The position numbers and the translations under genes were made by a program. A DNA stretch of 64,000 nt. Origin: Rhodamnia argentea. Taxonomy: Eukaryota > Streptophyta > Magnoliopsida > Myrtales > Myrtaceae. Below, piece after piece: positions 1-11,139 of this stretch; within the stretch, counting starts at the first letter, position 1; each line of letters begins with the position of its first letter. The notes under the pieces are model-generated. The model did no database searches. It was given only the letters and a program-made list of their open reading frames with translations, and was not told the DNA's origin. The stretch spans positions 24,197,015 to 24,261,014 of the forward strand of contig NC_063157.1 of the NCBI RefSeq assembly GCF_020921035.1. Reading direction: 5' to 3'.

Positions 1-1617
1 GAGTTAAGAAGTCCAAATGGATAAGGACCGACATGAAGTTCAGTGATATGTAATGAGTAGTGAGGACGATCATGCATCGCACATCTTTAAAGTTGATGCT
101 CAAAATGAAAAATATATTTGAAGGTGCATAGTATTATATTTTGAATAATGGACGAAAGATTGTGAGTGGATCGAGATGTCTCAAATAAGTAATACTTTTA
201 TGCTTGGTAGTATTGGTAAAGGTCGATTGTGCCTCCGAATGTGAATCGGAGAGAGAACCCGTGCTATGTGATTAGAGTAGCCTAGGAATAATTTGAGATC
301 CATATGAGCTAGTTAACCCCCAATAATATCGTGACGGATTGGATTTTGTTTAAGGACTGTAACCAATGGGACTTTAGGCAAATACGTGGAAGGAAGACTG
401 TGGGAACGAACGATGAAAATTTGGTGATGACAAGCTAAGAGTAGAGGACACGATAGGGTGTACTAGATAAATGTATGAGTTATTAAGAATGGTGATAGCC
501 TAGAATAAGGTTAAAATTGCGAGATGTGGCAATTAAGAAAGGCGCGTGATTAGGGTGCGCAACGGAAGCGTAGTAAGGCCACATAAATTCTTGAGTTAAT
601 GACTATGAGGGTCTTGCTTTGGTTAAAGCAGAAACCTTGTCAGAAACCCATTGTAGTAGCTATAATATTACTCATGTTAGTACAAAGATATATAAAAATA
701 TGTGGCAATACTTTTAGTGGAATGATTTGATGGCCGACGTAGCCAAAAACGTAATGAAACGTTAGACATGCTGGCAAGTCAAAGTGCATCATTGTAAGTC
801 TAGCAGTCATTTGCAGCCATTGGGAATCTTAGAGTGAAGTTGGGAGCATATCATAATGGAATCGTCATGGGATTGCCAAGAAGTCAAAGGGAAATTATTC
901 GATCTAGGTTGTAATAGATAAATTGACGAAGTCTGCTCATTTTATAGTAGCGCGAAAAGGTTTTACTTTGGACAGATATGTTGAGCTGTATGCACTACGG
1001 ATAGTACATCCTTATGGAGTGCTAGTGTTGATCGCTTCGAATCGCGATCCCAAGTTCGCTACCAATTTTTGGGAAGAGTCCGTAGGCTGCATTGGAAATG
1101 AAGCTATAGTTTGGTACCGTCTACCATCCGCAGGTGGATGGCTAGTCCGGAAGGATTAATCGGACGCGAGGTGATATGTCATAGAATGTAATTGCGTCCG
1201 GTAGAAAAAAAAATAGTAATAGTAACAACTTATGTATATTTGCCAATTAAAAGATGGTCGATCAGTAGGTAGGGATAGCTGATTTCTATATGGCAATCAA
1301 CGGTTGGGGGTGGACAGCAAGTTCGGAGGCTGGCAACTTAGGTTGAATTCACGGAGTTGGACAATTTAACTTATCTAGACAAATGGTTGATATGAAATTG
1401 TGACGGGTAGGTAATTGAAAATCGTAGGCTTGAATCTGGCACGTGTATTAATGGTCGTATCGCGGCAATTGTGTGCTAAGTTGAGATATGGATTAAAATG
1501 AAGTGAGTGGTATATGGCAAGAGGTGGAGATGTTCCGAGACGGCAGTATCCTTATCTTTTCAAGGTTGTGTAGAGGCTTAATTTCGAGGATGAAATTTCC
1601 TAAAGTAGGGAGAGTTA
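1..1617 (+). pseudogene. Decayed Ty3 retrotransposon pol 3' portion (integrase remnant)
   Basis: This is the downstream part of a Ty3-type polyprotein, no longer translatable as a whole. The clearest piece is at 923-1159, where an integrase-core pattern can be read (TKSAHFI, then FTLDRYVELYALRIV, then a degenerate 'SNRDPKFATNFWE'). Just upstream, about 720-910, a degenerate integrase N-terminal region reads as 'WQVK', 'LQPLGI' and 'GIVMGLPRSQR' in shifting frames. The polyprotein end is recognisable near 1580-1605 as the 'ttcgaggatgaaattt' sequence that often closes chromovirus-type pol, followed by a purine tract (1601-1614) acting as polypurine tract before the LTR. Many stops and frameshifts show long decay. 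The 5' part of the element lies outside the window. Confidence 0.8.
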
Positions 1618-4522
1618 TGACGCCCTAGAAATTCGTAGCCTGTTAAGAGATTGAGTTCAATAAAAAGGATTATTATTGAATTCCGGTTGGTATAAAATTT
1701 CGGATCAAAAGAACGTAAGTGACAATTTTTGGACGTTTCCCGATTTTTCGTTCGGTTTCAATTGGGTCTCGAAATTGTAGTCGCCGCGGCTTAGGATTTT
1801 AATCCTCATGCCTAGACTTTTTCCGGACCGAGCCTAGCCCGTAAAAATTCAAATTTCATTCCCAATCGGTTGAGCTAAAAATCTGATCGATCCCGATTTA
1901 TCAAAAGACCGTTTCGCCCTGGAATATTATGCGTATGAGACGAAAGTGTTTAATTTTGTAGAGACCCGTGGGACCCACCCCAATCAAATCTGGTCAAATT
2001 TTCCCCCCAGCCCACATTACTTTTTTCTCTGTCTCCTCCCTCTTCTCTCTCTCTCCCATTGGTCTTCCCCCCCCCCCGTTCACTATGCGACCAGCCCTCC
2101 CCCCTGCATACCGAAGCTTCATTCTCCTTCCGTGACCATTTTTGTGCGACACCACCACCTCCGACCACCACCTCGGGTCCCCACCGTCGCCACCTCTCGA
2201 CCGCCGTTCGCCGTTGCGAGACCCAGCAACAGCCCCCGCGCCGGACTCGCCTGTTTTGGGGACAGTGTGTTGCCCGAGCTTCGCCTGCCTGCGTCGTCGC
2301 CTCGGACCACCACCGGCCATTGCATCATCGTCCTCCGCCCTCACCACAGCCCTCTCAACTCTGTCTCACCGCCCGTATCTAGCCGGACCGCCGCGATGCA
2401 GCCCAGAACAGCACCTTGGCGCAGCTTCCCCTGTTTCGCGTCGGGCCGGTGTTTCGTCGTCCTCCGCAGCGTTTCAGCCTCCCCCACCGCCCGCCGACCA
2501 CCCCAAGCCGTCGCCCTCCACCTCTAGTTGTCCCACGAAGTCGCTAGAAGCCGGCCGCCGCTCGTAGAGCCCCGATTCACCCCCGGCCAGCCTCCCCTGT
2601 TTCGAAATCGCCGCCATATTTTGGGCGCCGGTTTCGCACAACCATAATTTGGCCGCCTCCGGCCTTCCGCCAGTGCCGTCACCGCCACCTACGACTCCCC
2701 AAGAAACCCCTCGACCGTGGCCGAACTTCCCCCGGCTTGCCCAGCCCAAAAACCCCCCAAAACAGCCCCGACGCCTCTGTATTGCTCTGTTTTTCTCTGT
2801 CCCAAGATCGTTCACCGTCGTCGCCCATTGTTTTGGCCACCGGCGATCGCTAGCCACCACCCTCGAGCCCCGTGCCGCTGTCCGGGAGTGTCGCCAAGTC
2901 TTTAGACCGCCTTTGACCAAGTTGGAAGCCGAAGTTCAAGTTGGATCGTGGGTCGCCAATAATCGTCGCGGACCGAGCCGAGTTCGTGTCGCCACTGCTC
3001 GAGTTGAGACCGCCAAGCTAGTTTAATTGTGAGGTAGCCCTCAACTCTTGGTTAGGACGCTAATTGCGTTCGGATTATATTAATTAACTAATTAGGGTGT
3101 TTAAATAGATTAATTACGGTCGGGCTAGATAGAAATGTGATTTAGGCTAAATAACCGTAATTAGTTAAGATTAGTCAATTAGTTAGGTTGTCTGTGGCTA
3201 ATTGGTGAGTAGAATTGGTTAATTGGACTAATTGTATTGATTGATCGCGAGCGAGCGATAGGTCAGAGATGAGTGCGCAATTAGAATTAATAATTGACTA
3301 GCTGCAATTGATTAATGGATTTATGAATTGTTGGTCGTGAATGCCGGTTTGGTCGTTGATTGCCGTGGGGGTCCGATTAGAGGTTAATCCCCCCAAATTG
3401 ATTGGTTGGTCGGTCGATATAATTGCACATTCATGTGACCACGTATGAGACAAAATTGTATGGTTTTGCGAGAAAACGGCCTTGGCCCAAATATTTGAAC
3501 ATACGAATATGAGCATTCAACTTAATTTCAAGAAATGAACCGGCTGGTTGTCGAAATGCTTGAGTGATCACATAATGGAAGAATTTCGACGATCATTGTC
3601 TTCTAGTCAATCGGTCCCGGCAATCATTGTCTTCTGGTTGCTCGATGCGCGTCGGTCATTGTCTTCTAGTTGTACGTTTGCCGGTCGCAGCTTGTGATGG
3701 ACCGAAGCCTTTTTAGGATTCTTATTAGCTCCGCGTCGTGTCGACAATCATTGTCTTCTGGTTGGTAGAGCGGAATCACATGAACTATCAGAAGCCATCA
3801 CCGGAAGTAAGGGACGATGTCCGGTCCTGCTAGGAGAGCACCAACTAACTAGTGTGTTGGACCTACGGGTCGGTTCTGATAATAAATGGATTACGTGTGG
3901 TGTCCTGTGCATGCAAGTGTTGTGATGCTTTGCGGTGGGTTGATTGGTTTGGTTGATTGACTGTTAAATCGAGTCCGCATTGCATTATGTGTGGCCTGGA
4001 GGGTAAGCTTGCATGTGGTTGAAATATCTGCTCTCTGCTGATGTGATTAATTGTTAGGTGTTCGAGCGAATCAACGTCCTAACCGGGCTTAGGCGTTGGC
4101 TCACCGAGATTAATTTATCACCCCATCGTGGTTAACAATTTTCAAGCAGTGGTGGAGGCCGTGGACGTTGAACCGGGAGGATTGTGGTAGGATTTTGGGA
4201 GTAGATGAGGGATTAACCTTACCCGACCTTGTGTCTTTTTAAGGTCTTAGTGAGTCGCCCCGAAGAATAGGGTTGTATGTATTTATTGTAGCTCAGTAGG
4301 GTTAAGATTCATCTACTCTGATTGTTTAATAAAATTATTTTTGTGAATTGACTGTGTTAATTTTCCTACTATTCTATCCCGCCGATCTTGTTTGTCTAGG
4401 AGAATTGCACGTTCCGCATGCGCCGTAATTTCGTAGGCCTATAGCTTACCCGGAACGCTATCATTCATGACTTGAGGCGAGTAAGGTAGGGATGTTGCAA
4501 GCTCGTGAGTCGGGGCGTGACA
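1618..4522 (+). mobile_element. 3' LTR of the Ty3 (Tekay-like) element, about 2.9 kb
   Basis: The LTR starts TGACGCCC directly after the polypurine tract and ends GGGGCGTGACA, so the ends are TG...CA with matching inverted termini. A 2.9-kb LTR behind a chromovirus-like integrase is usual for the Tekay/Del clade; the clade is inference. Inside, 1990-2920 is strongly pyrimidine-rich and gives long open frames on both strands with low-complexity Pro/Ser/His or Gly/Arg translations, which I do not regard as genes. A short motif recurs four times near 3592-3765. The partner LTR is not in the window, so age cannot be judged from LTR divergence. Confidence 0.7.
3592..3765 (+). repeat. Four copies of an ATCATTGTCTTCTRGTTG motif inside the LTR
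   Basis: The motif appears near 3592, 3623, 3655 and 3748, each time followed by a short Cys/Gly-codon-like GC-rich spacer. It lies in the 3' third of the long LTR. It may be a relic of subrepeats in the LTR; no function can be assigned. Confidence 0.6.
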
Positions 4523-5660
4523 GTTTGTACCGTTTTCGCCATGTTCATTCATTCATTATATGCTTAAAAAAATGAATGAACAATAAATATTTTTGTCGCC
4601 CAAGAAAAATGTTTAAAGATAAATTTTTATTGATAAATGGAAATAATTTTCTATTGATTAATTATTTCGAATGGTAGAAACAATTATCTTTAGGAAAATA
4701 TTTTTCAAATCATTTATTTTCCACAAAACAAAATGAGTCTTACCACAAAAACGTTCTTTAAATTGGTAAATGTTGAATTTTTAAAGACTTTCCATAGATT
4801 GATATTTAATAAACCTCGTAGAGACACTTCTTAATAAAATTAATTTTAAAATATCACCGATTTCATGAATAACCAATTGAGCAAAATGTAAGTCTTTGTC
4901 TTTTTTATTACCTTCCTCGTGCGTGTACAAGACTAAATTTTGAATGAACCCAACATAAGAATGCGCTCCTCATATTTATACATGATTTTCGGAACTCCGT
5001 AAAAAAATATACTCGTAGATTACTTTTTCGGGGACTGTCTTATCATTTGAAAATTAAAAGTTAAAAAAAAAACGTTTTCTTTTTTTTGCTTTCGTGGACT
5101 CCAAGTCGACAAATTCAAAGTATCTTGTAATGACGTCGAAAATTTTTTCCTTGCACACTCCCTTGATGTTCTTGATTTCTAGCCTCGCAGATTATTCTTC
5201 GGGTGAGATTTCGTTTACTTTTATAGTGGGACTTGACTGTAATGCCAGTCGATTGTAAGACATGTGGGTTCTTTGTTGTGCATAAATAAATAAAAATTGT
5301 AAGATCGCCATGATCACGGGAAATTTGAAGTGGTTTTCTGTTGCGCCTTGTTGAATGTGATTCCAGAACATTAGTTCGGAATGGTATTGAGCATCCGTTC
5401 CGTTTTGGGAGCTTCTCAGCCAAGCAACTTCTCCAGTATCGTCTCCTTTAATTTCTCACTATTTGAGTGGTGGCTCCAACATGGTTGTTTTGCATTCCTA
5501 TACACCGATTCAATCGTGGGTTTGCCCCACCTGCGTGGGATCTTCTTTTAGGAACTCGATATTATCAGTCCAAGCTTTTCGTCGTCGAGGTTCCCGTCAG
5601 GACTTGTCCGAGCTTGTTTGCGTTTATTGCAGTTAGCATTCGTTCTCAGTAGGCGGATCA
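4523..5660. other. Gene-free stretch beside the Ty3 LTR
   Basis: AT-rich sequence with poly-A/T tracts and a degraded copy of a 'GGAAAAT...ATTTTCC' dispersed repeat (about 4560-4740), also seen near 11.9-12.6 kb and 52.5-53.15 kb. The segment 5205-5290 faintly resembles 26305-26380 (shared 'aatgcc.gt' and 'tgtgggttctt' blocks), which could mean a shared repeat or leader. No convincing coding exon was found. Confidence 0.5.
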
Positions 5661-5718
5661 TTACTTTATCATGACGTTAGAGTGCAGCGCACTCACTCCA
5701 TTTATCTTCACTGTGCAG

Positions 5719-5943
5719 ATGGTTGATGCAGCAACTGTCGGAGTAGATGCTACTCCTTTCGAGATAAGCACAGGTGCGAAGAGAAAAGGAAGAGTAAAGT
5801 CAAGAGCATGGCAACATGTTACAAAGGTGGAAAATAAGGCTGGTGAAACTGAAGAATGTAAGGGCAACCATTGTGGTCATCTCTATGTTTGTTCCAACAG
5901 AAGCCGAACAACTCATCTAAATCGCCACATATTTGATAGTTGA
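5719..5943 (+). pseudogene. BED-type zinc-finger fragment (hAT/SLEEPER-like N terminus)
   Basis: A short frame begins with ATG right after a pyrimidine-rich acceptor-like 'cactgtgcag' and reads about 74 codons to a stop at 5941-5943. Its end has a BED-finger layout: KSRAWQHVTKVE, then a Cys pattern (ECKGNHCGHLYVC) and a TTHLNRH segment ending in His. BED fingers occur at the N terminus of hAT transposases and domesticated SLEEPER genes. Readable protein-like sequence continues past the stop in shifted frames, and no transposase body follows before unrelated nicalin-derived sequence starts at 6193. I read this as a broken 5' piece of a SLEEPER-like gene; the family call is inference. Confidence 0.5.
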
Positions 5944-6192
5944 TGTCCTAAATATAGACCAACTCTAAATGAGTCGGAAGAATTTGGTAGCCGCGGACCC
6001 GAATGTCTTTGAATTACCAAATGAGAGTTGACTGTTTCAGAGAGAGCAATTGGTGATGATTGAAATGTTACTGTCTGAGCTCAAATTAGGAAACTTCTCC
6101 AACTTGGAAATGTACTTGGACTAGGAAAGTTTCCTTTTAAGGCTTAAACTCGAGACATATTTTCAACAAACATTTGTGCTGCACGAACAGAA

Positions 6193-6670
6193 CTTGATAA
6201 AAGACCTAACCAGGATTGTAGGGATCTTAATGTTCTTCCCCTGCTGACCGTAGATATGGCCCTCTATAGACAGAAAATTCAAAATGAAGACAAGAAATTA
6301 CTAGATACAGATGTAAATGCAAAAAGATTACTTTGACTATAGTCTTGAAGGCGCACATGTGAAGGTGCAAACGATCTTTTGGGGGTAAATTTGTTATAGG
6401 TGTACCAGTTTCAAACACAGTTTCTCACAAAACTTGTGAACATGACTATAAACTTCACCGCTAGACTTGCAGCAAATAATTTGGTACTCTTGATAACAGC
6501 AGCTTCATTTTCACAGTTCCTGCGTAGTAATTCAAACTATCAGCCAATGTATATCTTTCTTCTCTAACGTAGTTTGCAAAAAATATTGGGAACCCCAACT
6601 GCGTAAACTTCCAGTATTTCCAAACAACACGGGAGCAGTCGAAAGACCAGAATGGGTGGCAGCGGGGACT
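6193..6670 (-). pseudogene. Displaced fragment of the nicalin gene (exons 9-11 with introns)
   Basis: This stretch matches the nicalin gene of this same window at about 31600-32120, in the same orientation. Shared landmarks include the exon 11 piece ('gataaaagacctaaccagg' and 'aatgttcttcccc'), the intron between exons 10 and 11 ('aatgaagacaagaaattact'), exon 10 ('cttgataacagcag') and exon 9 ('gggtggcagc'). Because intron sequence is included, it came from genomic DNA, not from spliced mRNA. About 40 bp of exon 11 are deleted and many substitutions are present, so it codes for nothing. It lies about 25 kb from the intact gene. Confidence 0.8.
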
Positions 6671-6780
6671 CTATTTTCTAGTTCTTTTTTTTTTTTTCCG
6701 TCCTCTCTTTGAGAACTTAAATGAATCTACTACGTGGAAAAATTGCACCTCAAATATCTTGCTCATAAAAAAAGAATTTC

Positions 6781-7290
6781 ACCGTGGCATACCACGAAAA
6801 ATCTCAATTTGATCCACTAATAACAAATTTATCTCAAACTATTTTTTTTTTACCACAAAAAACCCAGAATAGGTACACCTGTGATAAATTTACAGCAAAC
6901 TAATATTTTGACCACCAAAAACTGTAAACCGGTATGCATTTGACAAATTTGTCCCAAACTATTTTTTTGACCATCAAAATCCCTCAAACTAATGCACCTA
7001 TAATAAATTTACCACAAATTAGTTTTTTGACCACCAATACCCGTAACAAATTTACCTTTCGTTATTCATTGGGTTAATACCACGAAATACCCCAAATTAA
7101 GATATATGTGACAGACATAGGATAAGAATCCCAAACCGGCACACCAATCAATTGTCACGTGTCATCTAAATCAGCGATTTCATGGTAAAATTTAACGGAA
7201 ACTAACATGGGTTAAATTTATCACTAGTATACCAATTTGGGATAAATTTATCACAAGTATACTAATTTGAATTTTTGCATGATATTAATC
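6781..7290. repeat. Palindromic dispersed repeat, copy A
   Basis: The left half carries repeated blocks of the type 'taccacgaaaa.cccaaa.tggtacacctgtgacaaattta', and the right half carries their reverse complement ('taaatttatcacaagtatac'), so the whole can fold back on itself. The central part contains 'gtcacgtgtcat'. Related copies lie at 12593-13075, 28377-28433 and 59854-60587. No coding capacity. It is probably a non-autonomous foldback or long-TIR element. Confidence 0.6.
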
Positions 7291-8640
7291 ATTTTGTTAA
7301 AAGATTCGTGACTTGTTTGAATCAATCGAAAATATCAGAGTGTGATCACAATTCATACATGAGTTCATGAATTTCAGCACATTCTTCCCTATCCCTAAAT
7401 AGATATACAGAAATACTCGACAACCTAACTATCGCTTTGCAGGAAAGTAAGAACCTAGTAGAAAACATCTACTTCGCAACTCTTTTCATAGAGAATAACA
7501 AAATCAGAAGCGTATCAATATCAACATTCGATGTAGCGAACTCCCTGAGATGCATTGCCGACGCTCTCATCGTTCGATCTAACTCTTCCAAGATTCTAGT
7601 AGCTGGAAGAATTCTAGTTGAGGTGCATCTAATATTCGGTCTTAATTTTTCGAAGCTTCCTTCTCTTCCCACTTAAGTACATCAATTAATGACGGCATGA
7701 CCTCACCACTCACCAGAATTTGACGTCATGAACTCACCACTTACTCATGCGATGATGCTGACGTCATGGTCCCATATGACGTCCTCCGCTGCTGTGTGTG
7801 AACCTCTTGAAGTTCTTGCGGCGCAGCACTCTTTGAAGCAACCATAGGGTAATATTGATATTGAACTTTGAACACGTACTCGAGATGGGAATTTCTACCT
7901 CGACGACTATGATGAGTTTGCATTTGATTGACTAATGTGTCTTGACGAGATTATTGTTGCCTAACGCCCACTTAGGTTTGACTGGAATATTTCGATTTTT
8001 GACCGAGGTAACATTTATCCTCTTCTCTTTCTATCGAAATTATGTTATTTCTGTTCAAACTCAAGGGGCTACAAAGCTCTGCCCGGTTACGATAGGGCTC
8101 ACCTCAGCTACAAAGCTCCGCAGATTGATTATGTATTGTTTCTGTTCGTGATCGAGTTTAAGCATATCCATTGTATGAACCAAAGGCATTTACTAAGTAT
8201 TTTATTTTGCCTCATGATATGAATTAGAAACGGCTTCCCCTCCCGAAGAAAATTCTACAGAAGATGCCAAGCAATTTCCGATAAGTTGTGCGCGGATCAG
8301 TTCAGATGCAAAGGTCGGGAAGGCCACCCAATTACAACTAATTGGTCTTCATTTTTGACGTGTTTCTTTTCATTAAAGAAAGTGGCGATGAGCCCATCAA
8401 TTTTAGCTTTATTGTTATTATTATTCTATCTGTTGGCCGGAAAGTTTTATTTGGATTAGAGAACTTTTTTCTATTGATCCTTAACCTTGGATTACTTCAC
8501 AACTGTTTACCCCCAAAAAAAGTAATGAGAAAAACGACTTTAATTTTTACGGTAAAAGAAAGAGAAATCCTTTCAATTTCTTGGGTAGCAAGTAAAGACC
8601 CGACTTCGTTTTTTTCATAAAGTTGAACCAAGTTCCATAA
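7291..8640. other. Gene-free stretch with a cluster of TGACGTC motifs
   Basis: No supported exon. A short open frame at 7437-7676 reads on both strands and resembles no family I know. The notable local feature is the set of bZIP-type motifs at 7721-7784. A block at 8069-8110 ('ctacaaagctctg', 'ggttacgat') shares short words, in inverted orientation, with the duplicated block near 47.2 kb. Confidence 0.4.
7721..7784. promoter_or_regulatory. Three TGACGTC (bZIP-type) motifs within 64 bp
   Basis: Perfect TGACGTCA palindromes sit at 7721-7728 and 7759-7766, and a TGACGTCC at 7777-7784. TGACG cores are bound by TGA-class and related plant bZIP factors. No gene start was found beside them, so the motifs may belong to a lost promoter or be chance within a repeat. 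Confidence 0.35.
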
Positions 8641-8899
8641 ACATCATTGAATTGACGACATGTATACTTGAAGTCAATTACTTAACCTAAACTTTCAGTT
8701 AAGTCAATTATTCATCGGTGACAATATAAGTTTCTATTTCCTTATCGAGTTCCACGACATTGTAACTTTGTGTAAATTTTAGCCAGTTTTTCTCTGTGTC
8801 TGTTTTTCAATACATCAGGGGATGCAATCATGAAAGCAATAATATAAGCTATTAAAATGGAAAATGAAGAAGTTATAATTTTGATTGCTTCTGGAAAGT

Positions 8900-11130
8900 G
8901 ATTCTGAATTTGGAAAGAGAAGATATCAGTAGAATTTTATCTTTTTGTCCTTACAAAATTCTTATGTTTTTCGGGCTAGTAAATTTCAATAAATGGTGGT
9001 ATGTGTGAAAATAAAATGTTGCTAAAACAGAAGGTGATGTTTTTCAGATAACATGTTGGAAAGACTTTGCACTTTTCCATGTTCGTATTAATTTATCACA
9101 TTTGTTTGCGTTACTTACTAATGTTTCAAATTTACTAACTCGTATGTGAAACTACCAACCTAAATTATAATGAATTACCAACTAGCTTTGAATTAACCAT
9201 TCTTATTAGATTTATCTGCCAACGACTAATTGTTTTTCTAATTCACCGTTTTTTATATTGAGCTGCCAACTCTTGTTTGCATTGTTTAGTAAGCCCTTAC
9301 ATTTACTAGCTTCTTTTAGGAGTGCCACCTAAATTAACTTGACTCACTAACTTTTCTCGCATTGAATCACCACATAGTATTGGGTTACAAACCCTCAATT
9401 GAGTTACTTATCTATATATGTGTGTTTTTTCTAATTTGCCAACTTTGCTTATCATCTACAAAGTTTTATTTGTATTTCTTAGTAACGACCTAAATTAACT
9501 TACTCTTTATAAAATTTCCAATCTTAATTAGAGCAACTTATCGACTCTTCTCTAATTATATTACCAACTATTGGATTCCAACTCTCATTTGTGTTGCTTA
9601 TTTTTTTTCTTGTAATTACAAACTCGTGTTAAGTTTATACTAACTTTTATTTATCTTGCTTTAACTCCACCTTAGATTTATCACTCTTAGATAAGTTACT
9701 AACTTTAATTTAAGAGAACTATCAACTTTTCTCCGACTAAATATCAATTAATATTGGTTGCTAACTCTCATTTTAGTCAATTATCAACACTTGTTTTTAA
9801 TTTACCAAATTTTCTATTAAATAATTAATCAATAAAAAAAGTGGGTAAGTTACTCAAATAGAGGTTGGTGATTGAATATAACAGTTGGTAAATTTAAGAT
9901 CTTGGTAAGAATAATAAACACAAGTTGATAAAAGATAGATGATTTTTTTTGTCAAAGATAAGATCATAAGAGCATTGGGTAGTGTATAAAAAAAATCCAA
10001 GTAATTGTTGCTAACAAACGCAAATAAATGTTAATTATGCAAAATAAGTGATAACAGTGAGAAAGGTTGGTGAGCAAGGCGAATAAAAGTGGCGACACAC
10101 TAGAAAAGTGAATAAATTTTCTTTTAAATGAGAGTGGGTAATCTAAAACTGGTTAGTAACTTAATTAGAGAAAAATTGGCAAATCATACAAGATAAGACC
10201 AGCAGTTTCATTAGTTGGTGATTTTAGGACTTTTGTAAGAAACACAAATAAAAGTTGCTAAAAGTTTTTTGTTTGTTCAGAAATGAGAAAGTAGGTAATT
10301 AAAAAGCCTTACACTCACCAAATAATGAAAAAAAAAAACGTTGGTAATAATACAAATAAGACTTGGTAACACAAATTAGTTGGTAACTTAATAGGAGAAA
10401 AGAGGGTAATCACTCCAACTGAGGTTGGTAATTTGTAAAAAGAGTGGGTAAATTACAAAAAACCGGGTAAGTAAGACACATAAAAGCGAAGATTTAATAG
10501 AAAACTTATCAAACAAATAAACATTGGTAAATAATTTAAAGGAGAGTTAATAGCCAAAACTACCTAGTAACTTATTCGAAGAAAAATTTGTAGGTCATAC
10601 AAATAAAGGTCGGTAATTTTATTCAGTAGTGGGCAAAGTTTTGCGTTGGCAAGAAGATAAATAAAAGCTGGTAAACAAAAAGAAAACATTCTGACCAAAA
10701 AAAAAAAACAAGTAAAACTTTTTTTTCCAAAAATAATGGAAGTTAATAATTTTAAAAAATAAACATTGGTAATTAACTCAAATAAGATATGGTAACGCAA
10801 AATTAGTTGGTAATCTAATCGGCAAAAAGTTGCTAATCACCCTAATTGGGGTTAGTAATTTCTAAAAAGAGCCGGTAAAAAATTTGGCTTATTTAAAAAG
10901 AAAACAGTCTTTGGTGAGCAATTCCAATGAAAGTCGTAAACCAAAACCAGTTGATAATTACTAATCAGAGAAAAGTTGGTGAATCACTCAGTTGAAAATT
11001 GGTAGTTCTATATAACAAATTATTTAAGGCGTCGATAAGGAAGGCATATAAAATTTTGTAAAAGGATGGCATTTTTGTTAGATATAACAGATGAAGAAAA
11101 GTTGGTAATTTGAAAACATCAAAAAATAAT
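8900..11130. repeat. Large inverted-repeat field of degenerate 'ACCAAC/GTTGGT' units
   Basis: From about 9050 to 9830 the + strand is full of 'ccaac...ttgtttgtgttgctta'-type phrases. From about 9840 to 11130 it is full of their reverse complements ('aagttggtaa', 'aattagttggtaactta'). The switch point is near 9835. In the right arm a higher-order unit of roughly 415-425 bp can be seen: the block at 10370-10450 recurs at 10795-10880, and the block at 10150 recurs at 10565. The arms are diverged, not a fresh hairpin. There are no open frames of note. It could be a nested foldback element or an old hairpin-RNA locus. Confidence 0.6.
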
Positions 11131-11139
11131 GTGTAGTTT

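Noticed and set aside
1946..2567. Long open frames on both strands inside the Ty3 LTR
   Set aside because: Low-complexity Pro/Ser/His or Gly/Arg translations in several frames at once, explained by a C-rich stretch; no domain or splice structure.
5115..5423. Minus-strand frame of about 100 codons
   Set aside because: No family likeness, no promoter or splice context, and AT-rich repeat surroundings.
7437..7676. Frames open on both strands
   Set aside because: Mutually overlapping frames without recognisable motifs; no support beyond openness.
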